Part shown: positions 46,329 to 53,201 of the stretch, one piece after another
Layout of the letters: the number at the start of each line of letters is the position of its first letter
Position numbering within the stretch: position 1 is the first letter of the stretch
Origin: Rhodomicrobium sp. R_RK_3
GTDB taxonomy: Bacteria > Pseudomonadota > Alphaproteobacteria > Rhizobiales > Rhodomicrobiaceae
DNA: 64,000 nucleotides
Assembly (NCBI RefSeq): GCF_002198715.1
Contig: NZ_MWLK01000039.1
Span: 116,128-180,127 of the forward strand
Reading direction: 5' to 3'
Notes under the pieces: model-generated
Seen by the model: the letters and a program-made list of their open reading frames with translations, nothing else
Database searches by the model: none
Told to the model about the DNA's origin: nothing
Program-made: the position numbers and the translations under genes

Positions 46329-47405
46329 TCATTTCGTTCCAGTTCGCCCCTTACGCCCTCCTCTCTCCAATGGTTTCAATTTCCGGATGGCCGCCTTGCT
46401 GCGATGTGAGCGATCGGCCTCACGCGAGTAATGTTCGGCCATCTTGCTCGAGCGCTGCCCGAGCACCGCGGCGATGTCTTCGGCCGTCACGCCGGCTTCC
46501 GCCAGCACGGTCGCGACCGTGTGGCGCAGGCCATGGAATGTCAGCCCAGCGCCGATGAGCTTCTTGGCCTCCAGTTTTTTCAGCTCCTTGCGAAAGGACG
46601 CCCGGAAGCCGCTCTCTGTCCACGGCCTGCCTCGCGAGTTCGCGCACAAGGTAATGGCGTCATGGGTCGGCGCTTCCCGCAGCGCCTGGCGCAGATCTGC
46701 GAGCACATGGATATCGATGGCGACCAGGCGCTTGCTGGTTGTGATGTTGATGCAATTGCCGGCGACGACCTTTCGCGGCAGCGTCAGCACATCGCCCTGG
46801 CGGATCCCAGTATAAAGCGCGATCGCGACCGGCAGGCGAAGGTGCGGCGCCAGGTTCTCCAGGACCACTTTTCGTTCGGCCATCGTCCAGGGGCGATTGA
46901 CCGTCCGGGCATCTCGCGGCCGCTTGATCTTTTTCATGTCCCGGGCGGGGTTCGCTGACATCGTGCCCATGCTCATGGCATGGACAAAGAGGATGGAGAG
47001 CACACTCCGGATGTAATTGACGAAGCGCCTGCCTCGCTCTTGGCGCCACTGGATCCGCAGCGCGTTCAGCGTGGGCGGGGTGAAGGCGCTGAGATTGGCC
47101 TTCCAGAGTGGCCCTAGGAAATCGAAGACCTTCTCATAATCGCTGCGCGTGCGCGTTGTGAGATCTTTGAACTCATCGGTGAGCTTGTAGTTGAGGATCA
47201 GCTCTTTGAGGGTGCCCGGCTTGGCATCGAGCTCGGCCCGGTCTTTGGCAACTTTGTCCAGCTCGGCCAGCCGCGAAAAGAATTCGGGCGAACCGAACTC
47301 CTCTTTCATCCGTCGACCAGTTGCCCGGTGATAGCAGTAGTATTTGCCGGCCTTCGGCTCGAAATAGCGCTTAATGCCCTGGACGCGCGTCACGGTTGCC
47401 GGCAT
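46329..47405 (-). CDS. int: Tyrosine recombinase (phage integrase)
   Basis: 358 residues. An N-terminal arm-binding and SAM-like core-binding region (about 60-150) is followed by the catalytic domain. Active-site residues are R202 (LYTGIRQGD), H291 and R294 (FHGLRHTVAT) and the nucleophile Y326 (AEHYSREA). The third His/Trp position reads Gln (LGQRSS), a tolerated variant. It would integrate and excise the prophage at tRNA-Phe. It overlaps the excisionase-like gene upstream by 35 bp. Confidence 0.93.
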   Translation of the reverse strand: MPATVTRVQGIKRYFEPKAGKYYCYHRATGRRMKEEFGSPEFFSRLAELDKVAKDRAELDAKPGTLKELILNYKLTDEFKDLTTRTRSDYEKVFDFLGPLWKANLSAFTPPTLNALRIQWRQERGRRFVNYIRSVLSILFVHAMSMGTMSANPARDMKKIKRPRDARTVNRPWTMAERKVVLENLAPHLRLPVAIALYTGIRQGDVLTLPRKVVAGNCINITTSKRLVAIDIHVLADLRQALREAPTHDAITLCANSRGRPWTESGFRASFRKELKKLEAKKLIGAGLTFHGLRHTVATVLAEAGVTAEDIAAVLGQRSSKMAEHYSREADRSHRSKAAIRKLKPLERGGRKGRTGTK

Positions 47406-47625
47406 GCCACATCCGCTCTAAATCGTCGCCCTCGACGATAGGGCGGAAATTGTTGATGCTGTCAATCCAGCGATCGAGCGCATGCCGATCGTAGCGGGGA
47501 ATCCTGGCGAGCAGACTGACCGGCCGCACCGGGCAGGCCTTTTTGAAATTCGATACGCAAAGCCCGCAATAAGCGGCCGCCTGGCTCTGCGACAGAAGGC
47601 GCGGCTCAATCGCAGCTCGAGACAT
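47371..47625 (-). CDS. Excisionase-like small winged-helix protein
   Basis: 84 residues. The LLSQSQAAAYCGLCVSNFKKA segment and IPRYDRHALDRWIDSI read as a MerR/AlpA-type helix-turn-helix followed by a wing, as in phage excisionases. It overlaps both the integrase and DUF4326 genes, so the three are probably translated from one leftward mRNA. It would steer recombination towards excision. Confidence 0.65.
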   Translation of the reverse strand: MSRAAIEPRLLSQSQAAAYCGLCVSNFKKACPVRPVSLLARIPRYDRHALDRWIDSINNFRPIVEGDDLERMWHAGNRDARPGH

Positions 47626-47968
47626 CTCGGTCCCCGATCTCGCTCTTGTAGGCTAGCTCGAGCAGCACGTCGCCATGACACGGCCCATCGAGCGGACACC
47701 AGCACGCGAGGTTTTTGCCACGCAGCTCGGCGATATGGCTGAAGACATGGTCGCGCGCGGCGCGCTGCTGTGCGACCGGCGTCTTGCAGGTCGGGCAGGT
47801 TTGGCCTGCCAGGAGCGCGCGGTAGAGTTCGACACACTCTGCCCGACTGCCGTCCTGCCCAACGATGAATGGATTGCCCCATCTGGTCGCGCGATCGACT
47901 TTCACAGTGTTTTCCGGCATGCGCCATCCCTTGGCGCGGCGGAGCTGAATGCGTGTGGGGACAGTCAT
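47606..47968 (-). CDS. DUF4326 protein
   Basis: 120 residues. PTRIQLRRAKGWRMPENTV and RWGNPFIVG with the C-terminal NLACWCPLDGPCHGDVLLE are diagnostic of DUF4326, common in phages and of unknown biochemistry. Between the two motifs it has an inserted CPTCK. Cys/His residues suggest metal or nucleotide binding. Overlaps the excisionase-like gene by 20 bp. Confidence 0.8.
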   Translation of the reverse strand: MTVPTRIQLRRAKGWRMPENTVKVDRATRWGNPFIVGQDGSRAECVELYRALLAGQTCPTCKTPVAQQRAARDHVFSHIAELRGKNLACWCPLDGPCHGDVLLELAYKSEIGDRDVSSCD

Positions 47969-48065
47969 TTGAGCAATCCTGAGATTTCGTCTAACCAGGC
48001 ATGGGCTCGGCGCGCTCGGAAGCGGCTGTGTGCCAGCCGCTTCGCGGTTTAGGCGCCGCAGCCGC

Positions 48066-48302
48066 TTAAGCTGCCGCGTTGTCGGTCGCCGCCTGTTCTG
48101 CCGGATGCGGGTCCGCCGCCTCGGCCGACGCCGGGAGGGGCAGTTCGATCAGCTCGACGGATCGCGTGTCGGTGAGGTGAAGCTCCTGCTCGCTATGAGG
48201 TGCGATTTCCTCATGGGTGCTTGATGTGCCGCCATCGACCTTGTCATTGATCACGAGCCGGACAGGCCAGTCGTGTGTTTGCACTGTGACTTTCGTCGCC
48301 AT
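48066..48302 (-). CDS. Hypothetical phage protein
   Basis: 78 residues, acidic, with MATKVTVQTHDWPVRLVIND at the start and an Ala/Glu/Pro-rich tail. It may form a small beta-structured domain. No family recognised. It lies in the leftward early operon. Its start follows a moderate AGAAGGACG site. Confidence 0.55.
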   Translation of the reverse strand: MATKVTVQTHDWPVRLVINDKVDGGTSSTHEEIAPHSEQELHLTDTRSVELIELPLPASAEAADPHPAEQAATDNAAA

Positions 48303-48414
48303 GTTTTCGTCCTTCTGGTTGGGCTGAACGCATTACAAATTTGGAGGGAGCGGCAACGCCCCGCGTCGGCCGCTCCCCGCCCCCAGGTTGCTGGGAACCC
48401 GTTCGGGTGGGGGC

Positions 48415-48663
48415 TTAACTGATGAGCACGGCCGCCGATTCCTGGCCCTGCGTCTTGGCGTTGGTCGCCTTGCCAATGCCGGTGCAGAGGTAATCGAACA
48501 GCGAGTGACGCTGGATCGGATCAGGCACCTCGGCGAGGTACGAAGAGGCGATTTCGCCGAGGGCGGAGAAGATACGCTCCATGTCCTGCGCACCGTGATG
48601 ATACTGGTTCGCGTGATCGCGGATGGTCTCTTTCAGCGCGATGCCCAGCCGGTGCGAGATCAT
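48415..48663 (-). CDS. Hypothetical small helical phage protein
   Basis: 82 residues from the ATG at 48663 behind GAAAGGCACACCC. Mostly helical by composition (ALKETIRDHANQYHHGAQDM, FSALGEIASSYLAEV), no Cys-rich or membrane segments. No family recognised. Leftward early operon; the longer reading to 48702 lacks a ribosome-binding site. Confidence 0.5.
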   Translation of the reverse strand: MISHRLGIALKETIRDHANQYHHGAQDMERIFSALGEIASSYLAEVPDPIQRHSLFDYLCTGIGKATNAKTQGQESAAVLIS

Positions 48664-48725
48664 GGGTGTGCCTTTCGAGTCGTTGATGCGATGAAGCTGC
48701 AAACTGCCCGCCCTGGATGGAATTC

Positions 48726-49001
48726 TTACTGGATTGCCCGCTCGACCAGCTCCAGTCCCCGCTGTGTCAGCCTGGCTCTCCCGCGGCCGTGTGGCATCTC
48801 CAGAAGACCCTTCGAGACAAGCGCGTGGACGGCATTCGGGGCGATGCCCCAGCTGCGCGAAAAGCCGCGCTCGATCCAGCCGTCGACCGCATTGTCGACT
48901 TCGCGCAGGACCTGCTGCTGGCGAGGCGTCAGCCGTTGGAATTCCTTGCGGGCATCGGCCAGGTTGGTTTCGTCGATCACTTCGGTGAGATGCTCGCTCA
49001 T
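48726..49001 (-). CDS. Small winged-helix-like phage protein
   Basis: 91 residues. TPRQQQVLREVDNAVDGWIE, NAVHALVSKGLLEMPHGRGRARLT and QRGLELVERA have the cadence of a winged-helix domain (recognition helix plus basic wing). It starts inside the stop of the ASCH gene (ATGA). Probable DNA-binding protein of the early operon. Confidence 0.5.
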   Translation of the reverse strand: MSEHLTEVIDETNLADARKEFQRLTPRQQQVLREVDNAVDGWIERGFSRSWGIAPNAVHALVSKGLLEMPHGRGRARLTQRGLELVERAIQ

Positions 49002-49399
49002 GGCTTGTCCATCACGTCGGGGTTGAAGAAGCCGAGGCTGCCCTTCAGCGGCCGGAAGGGCACAGCGCATGCCTCGGTCAGCACGAAGCCATACCTGCCG
49101 GCGAACCAGGGTGACGGGTGCCTGCGCACGCAGTCGAGGATCTTCGCCTCGCCGACGATGCCGCCGAACTGCAACTGGTCCGGCGGCGGGCAGGGCGGCA
49201 ACTCGGGCGCCTCCGGCCGGATGACGTTGTCGTAGAAAACGATGAAGTCCGCGTACTCGACGCGGCTCATGCCCTTGGCCGCGTGGATCAAGAACGGCCC
49301 GCGCAGGTTGGTGTGCCAGTCGCGGTTCTCGATGTCCTTACCGGCGTGCAGGATGGCCCAGGCCCAGGGTTGCCGGACGCTGAGGGCATATCGCAGCAT
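48998..49399 (-). CDS. ASCH-domain protein
   Basis: 133 residues from the ATG at 49399 behind AGAGGTGATCCC. LSVRQPWAWAILHAGKDIENR and PFLIHAAKGMS are the ASCH signature, and FGGIVGEAKILDCVRR fits the beta-barrel core. ASCH proteins resemble PUA domains and bind RNA or modified nucleosides; some are nucleases or deaminases of modified cytidines. Overlaps the next gene by 4 bp. Confidence 0.8.
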   Translation of the reverse strand: MLRYALSVRQPWAWAILHAGKDIENRDWHTNLRGPFLIHAAKGMSRVEYADFIVFYDNVIRPEAPELPPCPPPDQLQFGGIVGEAKILDCVRRHPSPWFAGRYGFVLTEACAVPFRPLKGSLGFFNPDVMDKP

Positions 49400-49403
49400 G
49401 GGA

Positions 49404-50087
49404 TCACCTCTTGTCCGGGAGGCCACAGGCCGCGATGAGCTGGCCGTAGGTGTTGAGATAGCGGGTGACCGTATGATCCCAGCGCTCCGGCATCACGACG
49501 TAGGGCAGCGGCTCCTGCGTCAGCGCGTGCGATCGATGGATGAACGCGCCGATGTCGCGCTCGAGGGTGGCGTCGAGCCGGTCGCGGGCGTAGAGGATCG
49601 CGTTCGCAAAATCCCCCTGGAGCCGGCCGAAGTCCGGGACCTCGAGGGCGGCCATGATGCGGCCCTTTAGGCTCTCGCGCAGTTGATCGCGCCAGCAAAA
49701 GGCGAGCGCCGGCACCGTCATACCCATCTCGGCGGCGCGGGCGATCGGCGGCACATACCCGAGATAGGCATCGCTCGCGTTCAACAGCAGAGCATGCAGC
49801 TGCGCCAGCGGCCCCCGACACCGAAGGATCGTCGCCAGCTCCACCGCATACTGCGCGGCCGCAAAGGGGGCATGGCGGCTCTCCGGGAAATAGAACGTCC
49901 GGCCGAGGTGGTACGCGAGATCCGTGATCGCAAACTGATCGCCACCTTCAATCGGCGGCCAAATTACCGGCGTCAACCCACTGTAAGCACGCAAATAATA
50001 GGCTCGTGCGCAGATTTCTTTTATAATCTGCGGCTTATTAGCGCGCCTAGCGTGAGACGTCAGAACGGTGCTCTGAGGTTTACCCAT
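49404..50087 (-). CDS. Degenerate YfbR-like HD-domain protein (catalytic residues lost)
   Basis: 227 residues. The arrangement FAITDLAYHLGRTFYF, FAAAQYAVELATI and HALLLNASDAYLGYVPPI follows the phage YfbR-type HD nucleotidohydrolase, whose usual motifs are VAQHSV and LLHDASEAYLGD. Here the metal-binding His is Tyr80, and the HD pair is Leu102-Asn103. If the homology holds, the enzyme is inactive, perhaps a decoy or regulator. I am fairly sure of the fold but not of function. First gene-sized unit of the leftward early operon. Start follows AGGATATCAC. Confidence 0.6.
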   Translation of the reverse strand: MGKPQSTVLTSHARRANKPQIIKEICARAYYLRAYSGLTPVIWPPIEGGDQFAITDLAYHLGRTFYFPESRHAPFAAAQYAVELATILRCRGPLAQLHALLLNASDAYLGYVPPIARAAEMGMTVPALAFCWRDQLRESLKGRIMAALEVPDFGRLQGDFANAILYARDRLDATLERDIGAFIHRSHALTQEPLPYVVMPERWDHTVTRYLNTYGQLIAACGLPDKR

Positions 50088-50219
50088 GTGATATCCTGAA
50101 GATTGCTATGCCATTTGGGCGCTTTGGTCCTTGGTTTACTCAGTACGCTGACAGGAACACTTTAGAGAGGGAAATATGACACAATTTGTTACATCTTGGA
50201 CCTCTGCGGGCTCTCAGGG

Positions 50220-50474
50220 TCAGGCGGCTTTCTTCAATTCGGCGGGCGGCTCGGCCTTCGCGTTGTGATGCTGGAGGCGCTGCCGGAGGCGGCGGAACGT
50301 TGTTCGCCAGACAATCCGGAGGCGTCGAACCTCGGCATGGCGGGACCGGCCATAAGGGCAGTCGGAGATGCCGAGACGGGGGTTTTTGGCAGCAGCCCAG
50401 GCTTGCGCCATGGTGTCGGCTAGCGCGGCGTGCGGGATCGGTAAGCGGGAGAGATCGGTGATGTCGTAGTGCAT
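50220..50474 (-). CDS. Hypothetical small basic phage protein
   Basis: 84 residues, starting MHYDITDLSRLPIPHAALAD with a strongly basic C-terminal half (RRLRIVWRTTFRRLRQRLQHH). Its basic helical tail suggests nucleic-acid binding. No family or good ribosome-binding site seen. Codon pattern is better than in the overlapping reading 50140-50496. First gene after the leftward promoter. Confidence 0.4.
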   Translation of the reverse strand: MHYDITDLSRLPIPHAALADTMAQAWAAAKNPRLGISDCPYGRSRHAEVRRLRIVWRTTFRRLRQRLQHHNAKAEPPAELKKAA

Positions 50475-50664
50475 TGATTAGGTATCCATTCTGCAACTAA
50501 AGTCGTATATGCAGAGTAAGTTAACGCCTTATGATGCCAATGCTCATGATAGACGCGTGTATTCATGAGTAAAAAAAGGAATTGCTGGGCAGTAATTTCT
50601 CCAACGCTTCAGCGTTGCATGATGTGTTTGGAAATTGGACTGCGCGTACAATTGGGGATGGATT

Positions 50665-50991
50665 GTGAAACGTTTGTTTCGTGCGTTGTTCGGCGACATT
50701 CTGCGCGGGTCGAAGATGGTGCCGAATACAAGAGAGCATCGGCGTCATCTGAGCGGCTCGTTTTACGTCGAACACGTCTGTGAAAATGGGGAGGTCGTGC
50801 TGCAATACGTCGAGCCGGAAAGGCTGACGGAGAAAGGCGGCTGCCTTTATCTCTATGGGTGGTGCGAGGCGATGCCGGCGTTTCGCTGTATTCCGGTCCA
50901 CCGCATGACGCAGCTTGTGGACGATCGGACAGGCGAGATGGTGCCGCGCGGAGATATCGCCGGCTGGCTTACCAATCGCACCTTGAATTGA
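50665..50991 (+). CDS. Small WYL-like protein
   Basis: 108 residues from the GTG at 50665 behind GGGGATGGATT. The stretch LQYVEPERLTEKGGCLYLYG and WCEAMPAFRCIPVHRMTQLV resembles the C-terminal half of a WYL domain, which senses ligands or nucleic acids in defence and stress regulators. No helix-turn-helix is attached. It lies opposite to the surrounding leftward transcription, between the early operon and the repressor gene. Confidence 0.5.
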   Translation: MKRLFRALFGDILRGSKMVPNTREHRRHLSGSFYVEHVCENGEVVLQYVEPERLTEKGGCLYLYGWCEAMPAFRCIPVHRMTQLVDDRTGEMVPRGDIAGWLTNRTLN

Positions 50992-51128
50992 AGTTTTTGA
51001 GCCGTTCGTGCCGCGAAGGCCGCAGCTTCTATCTTGCCAACGCCGGCCGCGAGCTACTGCCGGCAGCTGAAATATATCGGCGTGTTTCTCGCGCATGGGC
51101 GGCCCCTCGGACATCGTCTCGGGGGGAA

Positions 51129-51181
51129 AGGTAATTCACCAGCGGTGAGATTGTCAAGAACCAGTCTCACCGTTGGTGAGA
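51129..51181 (-). promoter_or_regulatory. Leftward early promoter (PL-like) with two operators
   Basis: On the minus strand a perfect TTGACA (51157-51152) is followed after 18 bases by a poor -10 TACCTT. The operator TCACCAGCGGTGA-type repeat (51135-51149) sits between them. A second repeat TCTCACCGTTGGTGAGA (51165-51181) lies just upstream of the -35. Both share arms with the operator at 51547-51565. The -35 overlaps the repressor stop codon. It would drive the leftward operon down to int. Confidence 0.65.
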
Positions 51182-51489
51182 TTGGAAATTTCACTCCCTG
51201 TCTCACGCAGGCTCGAAATTATCTTTTGAATATCCAGTACAAGGCGATGCGATAGGCTTGAAAGATCGCCACGGTAGATCCAGTCCAATGTCAGACCATA
51301 CGCGGTGCAAAGCAGCATTATGTGCTCTACCCTGGGATACCGGGCGCCCGATTCCCACATGCTGTAGGCGCTCGAGCCAAGCCTGGTCGGGGCATAGAAC
51401 GTCTTTTGATCCAGGCCGAGCGCGAGCCGCGTGATTTCCAGCCGCTTTCCGAGCGCTTCTGGCCTGGTTACATGTACGGGGCTTATCAT
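51154..51489 (-). CDS. XRE-family repressor (CI-like)
   Basis: 111 residues. The helix-turn-helix is LGKRLEITRLALGLDQKTFY and SSAYSMWESGARYPRVEHIM, followed by AYGLTLDWIYRGDLSSL, the usual small XRE/CI form without a cleavable C-terminal peptidase domain. Its 3' end contains an operator repeat. It would hold lysogeny by repressing both early promoters. Transcribed divergently from the Cro-like gene. No RecA-cleavage domain, so induction must work otherwise. Confidence 0.8.
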   Translation of the reverse strand: MISPVHVTRPEALGKRLEITRLALGLDQKTFYAPTRLGSSAYSMWESGARYPRVEHIMLLCTAYGLTLDWIYRGDLSSLSHRLVLDIQKIISSLRETGSEISNLTNGETGS

Positions 51490-51539
51490 GACAGTTCCGT
51501 CGCATGCACAGTTGGTGAAAGCGACTCACAGACTCGAGC

Positions 51540-51568
51540 TTGACAAATCTCACTATGTGTGAGATTAC
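51540..51568 (+). promoter_or_regulatory. Rightward early promoter (PR-like) with embedded operator
   Basis: A perfect TTGACA at 51540-51545, a 17-base spacer and a weak -10 GATTAC at 51563-51568. The inverted repeat ATCTCACTATGTGTGAGAT (51547-51565) covers the spacer, so bound repressor would block RNA polymerase. The layout matches the leftward promoter (TTGACA, then ATCTCAC, then GTGA...ATTAC). Transcription would begin near 51575, at the start of the Cro-like gene. Confidence 0.7.
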
Positions 51569-51575
51569 TCCCAGC

Positions 51576-51848
51576 ATGGTTCATAATGTTTCGCTTTCGA
51601 CAGTATCGGAGGTGATTGACGCTTTAGGCGGCCCATCCGCCATGGCGCGCATGTTCGGTGGCGTTCCGAGTAGGTTCTCCAATTGTCGGGCGAGGCAGGC
51701 ATTTCCGCCGAGCATCCACATGCGAATTTACGTGGAGTGCATGAAGCGTGGCCTAACCATCGCGCCAGAGCTAGTCGGGGTCACTGCGGACGATTTGGCT
51801 ATTGCAGCGGGCGATCGGCAGCGAATGCTTCCAATGGCGGCCGAGTGA
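51576..51848 (+). CDS. Cro-like regulator
   Basis: 90 residues from the ATG at 51576. VSEVIDALGGPSAMARMFGG and FPPSIHMRIYVECMKRGLTI match the phage Cro/CII-type small helix-turn-helix family (DALGGxxAVAxLxG, FPPxTYLxL). Start positions at 51540 and 51555 would overlap the operator and were rejected. The predicted transcript starts at most a base or two before the ATG, so translation may be leaderless. It is the first rightward gene. Confidence 0.65.
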   Translation: MVHNVSLSTVSEVIDALGGPSAMARMFGGVPSRFSNCRARQAFPPSIHMRIYVECMKRGLTIAPELVGVTADDLAIAAGDRQRMLPMAAE

Positions 51849-52404
51849 CCGCATGGGGCGTGCACTTAGGGCCAAGCGCAAAGACTACCGCTGCGCGTGA
51901 ATGGCTCTCAGACCCGGCCGATCGGAGCCCTGAATGCTCACCTGATGCGGTTTTGAATCCCATGCGAACGGAAGTGTTGAGTGCCAGGAGGAACGGACGC
52001 AGCGAACCCTGGCAGGAGCTCCCTAGTAGGCGAGGCCCGCACGGACGGCGCCTGCAACGTCTGAGATTATGGGCGTGACAGCCGGGAGAGACCGGCACCT
52101 GTACGAGTTTCTAGCCTCCCATCAGTGCCTTTGCCCGGCGGCGTCATTGGTTCCCGCCGGGCGTTTTTCCCTCGTTGCGTCAATGCGTTCTGGTGATGCG
52201 CCGGGCCCCCTCTGGAGGTGCCCCCGCCTCTCCGCGGACTTCTGCCAGTCCGCACCGGCGCATCATCAGTGCGAGTTGTGTCAGTGGTGTTCGTTGCGTG
52301 CGTGAGCGGGTGGCCGTCAACCCCGCTGTCGTTTCGCGTCCGGCCGGATGGGCGTTTCCCGTTCTCCCATCCGGCCTGCGCGACAGGATGCTAGGAGATC
52401 GCAC
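51849..52404. other. Non-coding region between cro-like gene and ssb
   Basis: 556 bp with no convincing gene; the open frames present have no ribosome-binding site and shadow-like Arg/Ala/Ser content. It includes the terminator at 52133-52168. The position right after the first rightward gene recalls the tR1/nut region of lambda, but no antiterminator gene or site was recognised. Confidence 0.5.
52133..52168 (+). terminator. Rho-independent terminator in the early rightward transcript
   Basis: Stem GCCCGGCGG / CCGCCGGGC with a 12-base loop, then G and TTTTT. It would stop the rightward transcript between the Cro-like gene and ssb unless read-through or another promoter is used. Confidence 0.8.
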
Positions 52405-52809
52405 GTGCTGAACAAAGTCTTGCTCATCGGCCATCTCGGCCAGGCGCCGCAGCTGAAGCAAACCTCCGGCGGCCAACCCTTTGCCATCCTGTCGCTCGCA
52501 ACCACGGAGCGCTGGCGCGACAAAGCCGGCAATCGCCATGAGCGCACCGAATGGCACCGCATCGTGGTGTGGCGCGAGAACCTCCTGGAGTTCGTCGAGC
52601 GCCTGAAGAAGGGCTCGAAGGTCTGGGTCGAGGGCAGCCTCGCCAGCCGGCGCTGGGAGGATGAGAAGGGCATCGAACGGTACACGACCGAGATCGTGCT
52701 GCAGGGTTTCAATGCGCGCCTGGAGCGGCTTGATCGCAGCAAGGGCGGCGTCCCCGATCCCGAAGGCGAGGATGCCTACGGCACTGAGAGGGAGCCGGCC
52801 GACGCTTAA
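52405..52809 (+). CDS. ssb: Phage single-stranded DNA-binding protein
   Basis: 134 residues from the GTG at 52405, behind AGGAG. OB-fold signature LNKVLLIGHLGQAPQLKQT and TEWHRIVVWRENLLEFVERL, then KGSKVWVEGSLASRRWED, as in bacterial SSB. It lacks the usual acidic DDDIPF-type tip (ends EREPADA), so partner binding may differ. It protects ssDNA during phage replication. First gene after the terminator. Confidence 0.92.
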   Translation: MLNKVLLIGHLGQAPQLKQTSGGQPFAILSLATTERWRDKAGNRHERTEWHRIVVWRENLLEFVERLKKGSKVWVEGSLASRRWEDEKGIERYTTEIVLQGFNARLERLDRSKGGVPDPEGEDAYGTEREPADA

Positions 52810-52826
52810 GCGCGGGCGGAGAACAC

Positions 52827-53201
52827 ATGCCCCACGCGGCGACAAGCATTTTCACCGAAGAACAGCGTGCCCAGGCGATCATGCTCAAGGTACGCGCCGA
52901 TCATCTGGTCAGCTTCTATGGTGTCCGCCACTCTGTCGGGCCTCTGACTATCCCGCACGACTGGACCGTCTGGTTGTTGATGGAGCGGGCCGGCGTGCCT
53001 CGCGATCTCATCGCCGAATATGGCTACGTCGATCGGCGCTGGCTCGACAAGCGGCTACGCGTCGGCAAGGTCGCCATGATCTTCGCCCCGTTCGCGGCCC
53101 GGATCGAGGCGCTGTCAAAGCGCATGCCGCGCTTCAATGCGCCTAACCCCGGCGTTCTCTCGATCGGCATGGAGGGCGTATGCGTCGCTCGAGCGGAATA
53201 A
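52827..53201 (+). CDS. Hypothetical phage protein
   Basis: 124 residues. MPHAATSIFTEEQRAQAIML starts a helical region; DHLVSFYGVRHSVGPLTIP and DWTVWLLMERAGVPRDLIAE give no known family. Overlaps the membrane protein gene by 22 bp, indicating a joint operon with ssb. Confidence 0.6.
   Translation: MPHAATSIFTEEQRAQAIMLKVRADHLVSFYGVRHSVGPLTIPHDWTVWLLMERAGVPRDLIAEYGYVDRRWLDKRLRVGKVAMIFAPFAARIEALSKRMPRFNAPNPGVLSIGMEGVCVARAE

Noticed and set aside
46329..47405. Integrase suspected defective because Gln replaces the third catalytic His
   Set aside because: This position varies in active tyrosine recombinases; R, H-x-x-R and Tyr are all present and the frame is intact.
50140..50496. 118-codon minus-strand frame overlapping the small basic phage gene
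   Set aside because: Product is rich in Pro/Arg/Ser with shadow-like composition; the 84-residue frame at 50220-50474 has better codon use.
51849..52404. Possible phage origin with iterons
   Set aside because: No repeated units or AT-rich stretch; only a terminator hairpin could be supported.
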